DNA from: an uncultured Alphaproteobacteria bacterium
GTDB lineage: Bacteria; Pseudomonadota; Alphaproteobacteria; Micavibrionales; Micavibrionaceae
Reading direction: 5' to 3'
Assembly: GCA_937923625.1 (NCBI GenBank)
Contig: CALDTV010000011.1
Span: forward strand, 49,788-113,787
Length of the DNA stretch: 64,000 bases
Part shown: in pieces, positions 62,032-64,000 of the stretch
Layout: every line of letters starts with the position of its first letter
Position numbering within the stretch: the stretch's first letter is position 1
Position numbers and translations under genes: made by a program
The notes under the pieces: generated by a model
What the model was told of the DNA's origin: nothing
The model's input: only the letters and a program-made list of their open reading frames with translations
The model's database searches: none

Positions 62032-62373
62032 ATGGCCTTACTTAAATGGATTATAACGCTGCCGCTTATTGTGGTTGCCGTGCTGTTTGCAATGACTCAT
62101 GCCGAAAGCGTCAAGGTGACATGGAATCCTTTCCAGCCCGAGATGGAATTACCCCTCTATGCTGTCGCTTTTTTATTCCTTGGCATTGGGGTGTTAATTG
62201 GCACGCTAATCGCGTGGGTGAGCATGGGCGACACGCGCAAAGAACGCCGCCAGCTAAAAAAAGAAAACAAGCAGCTAGAAAAAGATATCAACGCAGCGAA
62301 TGAAAAGCTTATCGAAGAATTAGCGCAGAAAAAAAATAACAACGTTCCAGAAGTTATCGAGCATGCCAGCTAA
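62032..62373 (+). CDS. lapA: LapA-family (DUF1049) membrane protein
   Basis: This 113-residue protein of the LapA/YciS family has two membrane helices (about 5-22 and 42-65, the second with LFLGIGVLIGTLIAW) and a cytoplasmic coiled coil (about 70-105, rich in Lys/Glu/Gln). In E. coli LapA acts with LapB in regulating LPS synthesis through FtsH/LpxC; here it lacks a neighbouring lapB. The ihfB-lapA-pyrF order is a classic proteobacterial one. It overlaps pyrF by 11 bases. Confidence 0.9.
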   Translation: MALLKWIITLPLIVVAVLFAMTHAESVKVTWNPFQPEMELPLYAVAFLFLGIGVLIGTLIAWVSMGDTRKERRQLKKENKQLEKDINAANEKLIEELAQKKNNNVPEVIEHAS

Positions 62374-63082
62374 ATTACAAAACACGCCGCCTATCTTTTG
62401 CGCCATTGATAAACCAGACTTAGACGCCGCCATAAAACTCTGTGCCGCGCTTAACGGTACAAATATCGGTATTAAATTAGGATTAGAATTTTTTAGCGCA
62501 TTGGGAATACAAGGCGTAAAAGAAATCCAAAAAAAATTTCCAAACACACCTATTTTCATGGATATGAAATATTACGATATACCTAACACAGTAGCAGGTG
62601 CTGTTGCGGCACTAACCCATGTTCTAAAACCCGCTTATGTGAACGTACATGCCAGCGGCGGACTTGCGATGATGCAGGCCGCCAGAGAAGCCTGCCACGA
62701 AGATACAAGAATTTTGGCCGTCACGATACTCACCAGTTTTGATGAAAACGGTATAAGCGAAGCAGGTTATCAGGCAGGCGTTAAAGACCGCGTCGTGCAA
62801 ATGGCCAAATTAACACAAACCGCGGGACTTGATGGCATTGTTTGCTCTTCGCATGAAATTGATCTGATCCGTGATACTTGTGGTGATGATTTTATTTTAA
62901 TGGTACCTGGCATTCGCCCCGCAGGAAGTGAGGCAGGCGACCAAAAACGTATTATGACGCCACGCGAAGCTATGGATAAAGGCGCCAGCCACCTCGTCAT
63001 AGGCCGCCCCATCACACAAGCCAATGATCCCAAATCATCCGCACAAAATATTCTGAATTCTCTGAACGGAGCATCGTACTAA
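62363..63082 (+). CDS. pyrF: Orotidine 5'-phosphate decarboxylase
   Basis: PyrF makes UMP, the last step of de novo pyrimidine synthesis. The 239-residue protein has CAIDKPDLDAAIKLCAAL, the catalytic D-x-K-x2-D motif in FMDMKYYDIPNTVA, LTSFDE and the phosphate-binding PGIRP loop. Length matches the family. It is translationally coupled to lapA (11-base overlap) and to the DMT gene (TAATG one-base overlap). Confidence 0.96.
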   Translation: MPAKLQNTPPIFCAIDKPDLDAAIKLCAALNGTNIGIKLGLEFFSALGIQGVKEIQKKFPNTPIFMDMKYYDIPNTVAGAVAALTHVLKPAYVNVHASGGLAMMQAAREACHEDTRILAVTILTSFDENGISEAGYQAGVKDRVVQMAKLTQTAGLDGIVCSSHEIDLIRDTCGDDFILMVPGIRPAGSEAGDQKRIMTPREAMDKGASHLVIGRPITQANDPKSSAQNILNSLNGASY

Positions 63083-63501
63083 TGTTTTATTATATGATTG
63101 GTTTCATTGCCGTCAGTTGTTACGCGTCTTTAACTGTGCTCAACAAAATCATGCAAAAGGATATTCCGCCCTTTACTTACATAGCGATCACGATGATTTT
63201 ATTATCATTTTTTTCAGCAACAATTGCTATCTTGTACGAGAAATCAGTTAATTTAAGTCAAATCATTCAACAACACGGTCTGTTACTTATCGGGTTTTCA
63301 ATTATCAATCTCATAGGGTTTGCTCTTTTACTGTTGGCAATTACAAAAATATCTGTTTTTGAATACCAAATAATAGGGTTGTTAACCCCTTTAATCGGCG
63401 GTGTTTTTGCGTATTTTATTCTACAAGAAACACTCACTGCAAAGCATCTAATCGGTTTTCTTATTGCCACAGTCGGATGCTATATTGCTTTAAAGAAATA
63501 G
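63082..63501 (+). CDS. Half-size EamA/DMT-type membrane protein
   Basis: This 139-residue protein has four membrane helices (about 2-20, 30-50, 65-90, 95-137) and the C-terminal EamA half: VFEYQIIGLLTPLIGGVFAYFILQETLTAKHLIGFLIATVGCYI-type sequence with the conserved FxLxExLT motif. Only one five-helix-like unit is present rather than the usual ten helices, so it must dimerise (as SMR-like or paired EamA proteins do). The substrate is unknown. It is inserted between pyrF and trpF with one- and four-base junctions. Confidence 0.85.
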   Translation: MFYYMIGFIAVSCYASLTVLNKIMQKDIPPFTYIAITMILLSFFSATIAILYEKSVNLSQIIQQHGLLLIGFSIINLIGFALLLLAITKISVFEYQIIGLLTPLIGGVFAYFILQETLTAKHLIGFLIATVGCYIALKK

Positions 63502-63505
63502 AAAA

Positions 63506-64000
63506 ATGATACAAACTAAAATATGTGGTCTTTCGACCCCCGAAACAATGACAGCGGCGATAGAAACGGGAGCAGAGTATATTGGTTTGGTTTTTTATCC
63601 GCCTTCACCACGTTACGTCGAGTTAGAAGTGGCAAAATATCTCGCAAGCTTTACGCCAGATATGGTCGAGCTTGTTGGCCTATTTGTGAACCCTGACAAT
63701 GATCTTTTAGCGCAAACTCTCAGCCAAGTGTCACTCACGATTGTGCAGCTTCATGGGGATGAATCTCCTGAACGCGTCATAGAAATTAAAAAGAAATTCA
63801 ATATTCCTGTAATGAAAGCGATTGGCGTTGAAACACAGGATGATTTAAATAACGCAAAAGAATATGACGCTGTCGCCGATTGGCTGTTGTTTGATGCCAA
63901 ACCAGCAGAACTGCCAGGAGGCAATGGTGTTGCTTTTGATTGGAAGCTCATGAAGGGCTATCGTGGGTCAAAACCATGGATGCTGAGTGGGGGATTAACA
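63506..64000 (+). CDS. trpF: Phosphoribosylanthranilate isomerase, partial (runs off the window)
   Basis: TrpF isomerises PRA to CdRP in tryptophan synthesis. The 165 codons seen show the TIM-barrel motifs: KICGLSTPET with the general-base Cys at residue 7, GLVFYPPSPRYV, ELVGLFVNPDND, VQLHGDE and LLFDAKP with the catalytic Asp, then PGGNGVAFDW and the start of the phosphate-binding SGGLT. The 3' end lies beyond 64000. It begins four bases after the DMT gene. In Proteobacteria trpF often continues into trpB and trpA. Confidence 0.95.
   Translation, partial: MIQTKICGLSTPETMTAAIETGAEYIGLVFYPPSPRYVELEVAKYLASFTPDMVELVGLFVNPDNDLLAQTLSQVSLTIVQLHGDESPERVIEIKKKFNIPVMKAIGVETQDDLNNAKEYDAVADWLLFDAKPAELPGGNGVAFDWKLMKGYRGSKPWMLSGGLT

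Noticed and set aside
1..64000. Search for tRNA, rRNA, CRISPR arrays, transposases, integrases and attachment sites
   Set aside because: No cloverleaf, regularly spaced repeat, transposase motif or att-like direct repeat was found by eye; short ones could be missed without software.

Overview
The window is chromosomal DNA of an alphaproteobacterium with fairly AT-rich coding sequence (roughly 40-45 % G+C by eye; not computed). The assignment rests on gene order: rnd-kdsD-lptC-lptA-lptB-rpoN-hpf-ptsN, the hsp20-DUF1150 pair, aroA-cmk-rpsA-ihfB-lapA-pyrF-trpF, a short PutA, an N-terminally anchored CycM-like cytochrome c and lptF/lptG divergent from pepA are all alphaproteobacterial arrangements. 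The DotA/TraY triplet and compact overlapping operons would suit a Micavibrio/Rhodospirillales-like lineage, but that is inference. I see no rRNA, tRNA, CRISPR array, insertion sequence or intact prophage.

Layout. 1-7 kb: tadA, purD, putA, xseA and an unknown gene. 7-10.3 kb: a stress/ion cluster with a TerD protein, a Ca2+/Na+ antiporter, a LysE-type exporter and a TerA-like protein. 10.5-12.2 kb: ettA. 12.5-20.7 kb: the most unusual part, three consecutive, start-stop-overlapping paralogues of the DotA/TraY family of type IVB secretion/conjugation membrane proteins, behind one promoter and a structured leader and ended by a hairpin. 20.9-24.8 kb: envelope lipid transport (mlaC, mlaA, lptG, lptF). 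24.9-29.9 kb: pepA, a KamA/EpmB-like radical SAM gene and holC in one tight operon, then cytochrome c, pheA and a 59-residue gene. 30-35.4 kb: ftsK, lolA, recR and three small unknown genes. 35.7-41 kb: a leftward polysaccharide-export operon (Wza-like, Wzc-like tyrosine kinase, two unknown membrane proteins) preceded by a receiver protein with a degenerate GGDEF domain. 41.2-49.9 kb: the rnd-kdsD-lpt-rpoN-hpf-ptsN block, carrying two unusual passengers, a LysE exporter between lptA and lptB and murI on the other strand. 49.9-51.7 kb: hsp20/DUF1150 and small zinc-finger and unknown genes. 51.7-54.9 kb: cysS, a metallothionein-like peptide, folE, a DUF2726 protein and hisI. 55-57 kb: a membrane GGDEF-EAL protein. 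57.3-64 kb: aroA, cmk, rpsA, ihfB, lapA, pyrF, a half-size EamA transporter and the start of trpF, which runs off the window.

How the parts relate. Much of the window builds and maintains the Gram-negative envelope: lipopolysaccharide transport (LptA, B, C, F, G and KdsD), lipoprotein transport (LolA), phospholipid retrograde transport (MlaA, MlaC), capsule/exopolysaccharide export and peptidoglycan precursor supply (MurI). RpoN, HPF, PtsN, two c-di-GMP-type proteins and a heat-shock pair supply regulation.

Three RNA-level structures stand out: a ROSE-like leader on hsp20, a long-stem multi-hairpin leader on rpsA, and a promoter-hairpins-terminator unit near 35.45-35.58 kb that is either a small RNA or an attenuator. 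The best candidate for an undescribed system is the DotA/TraY triplet.
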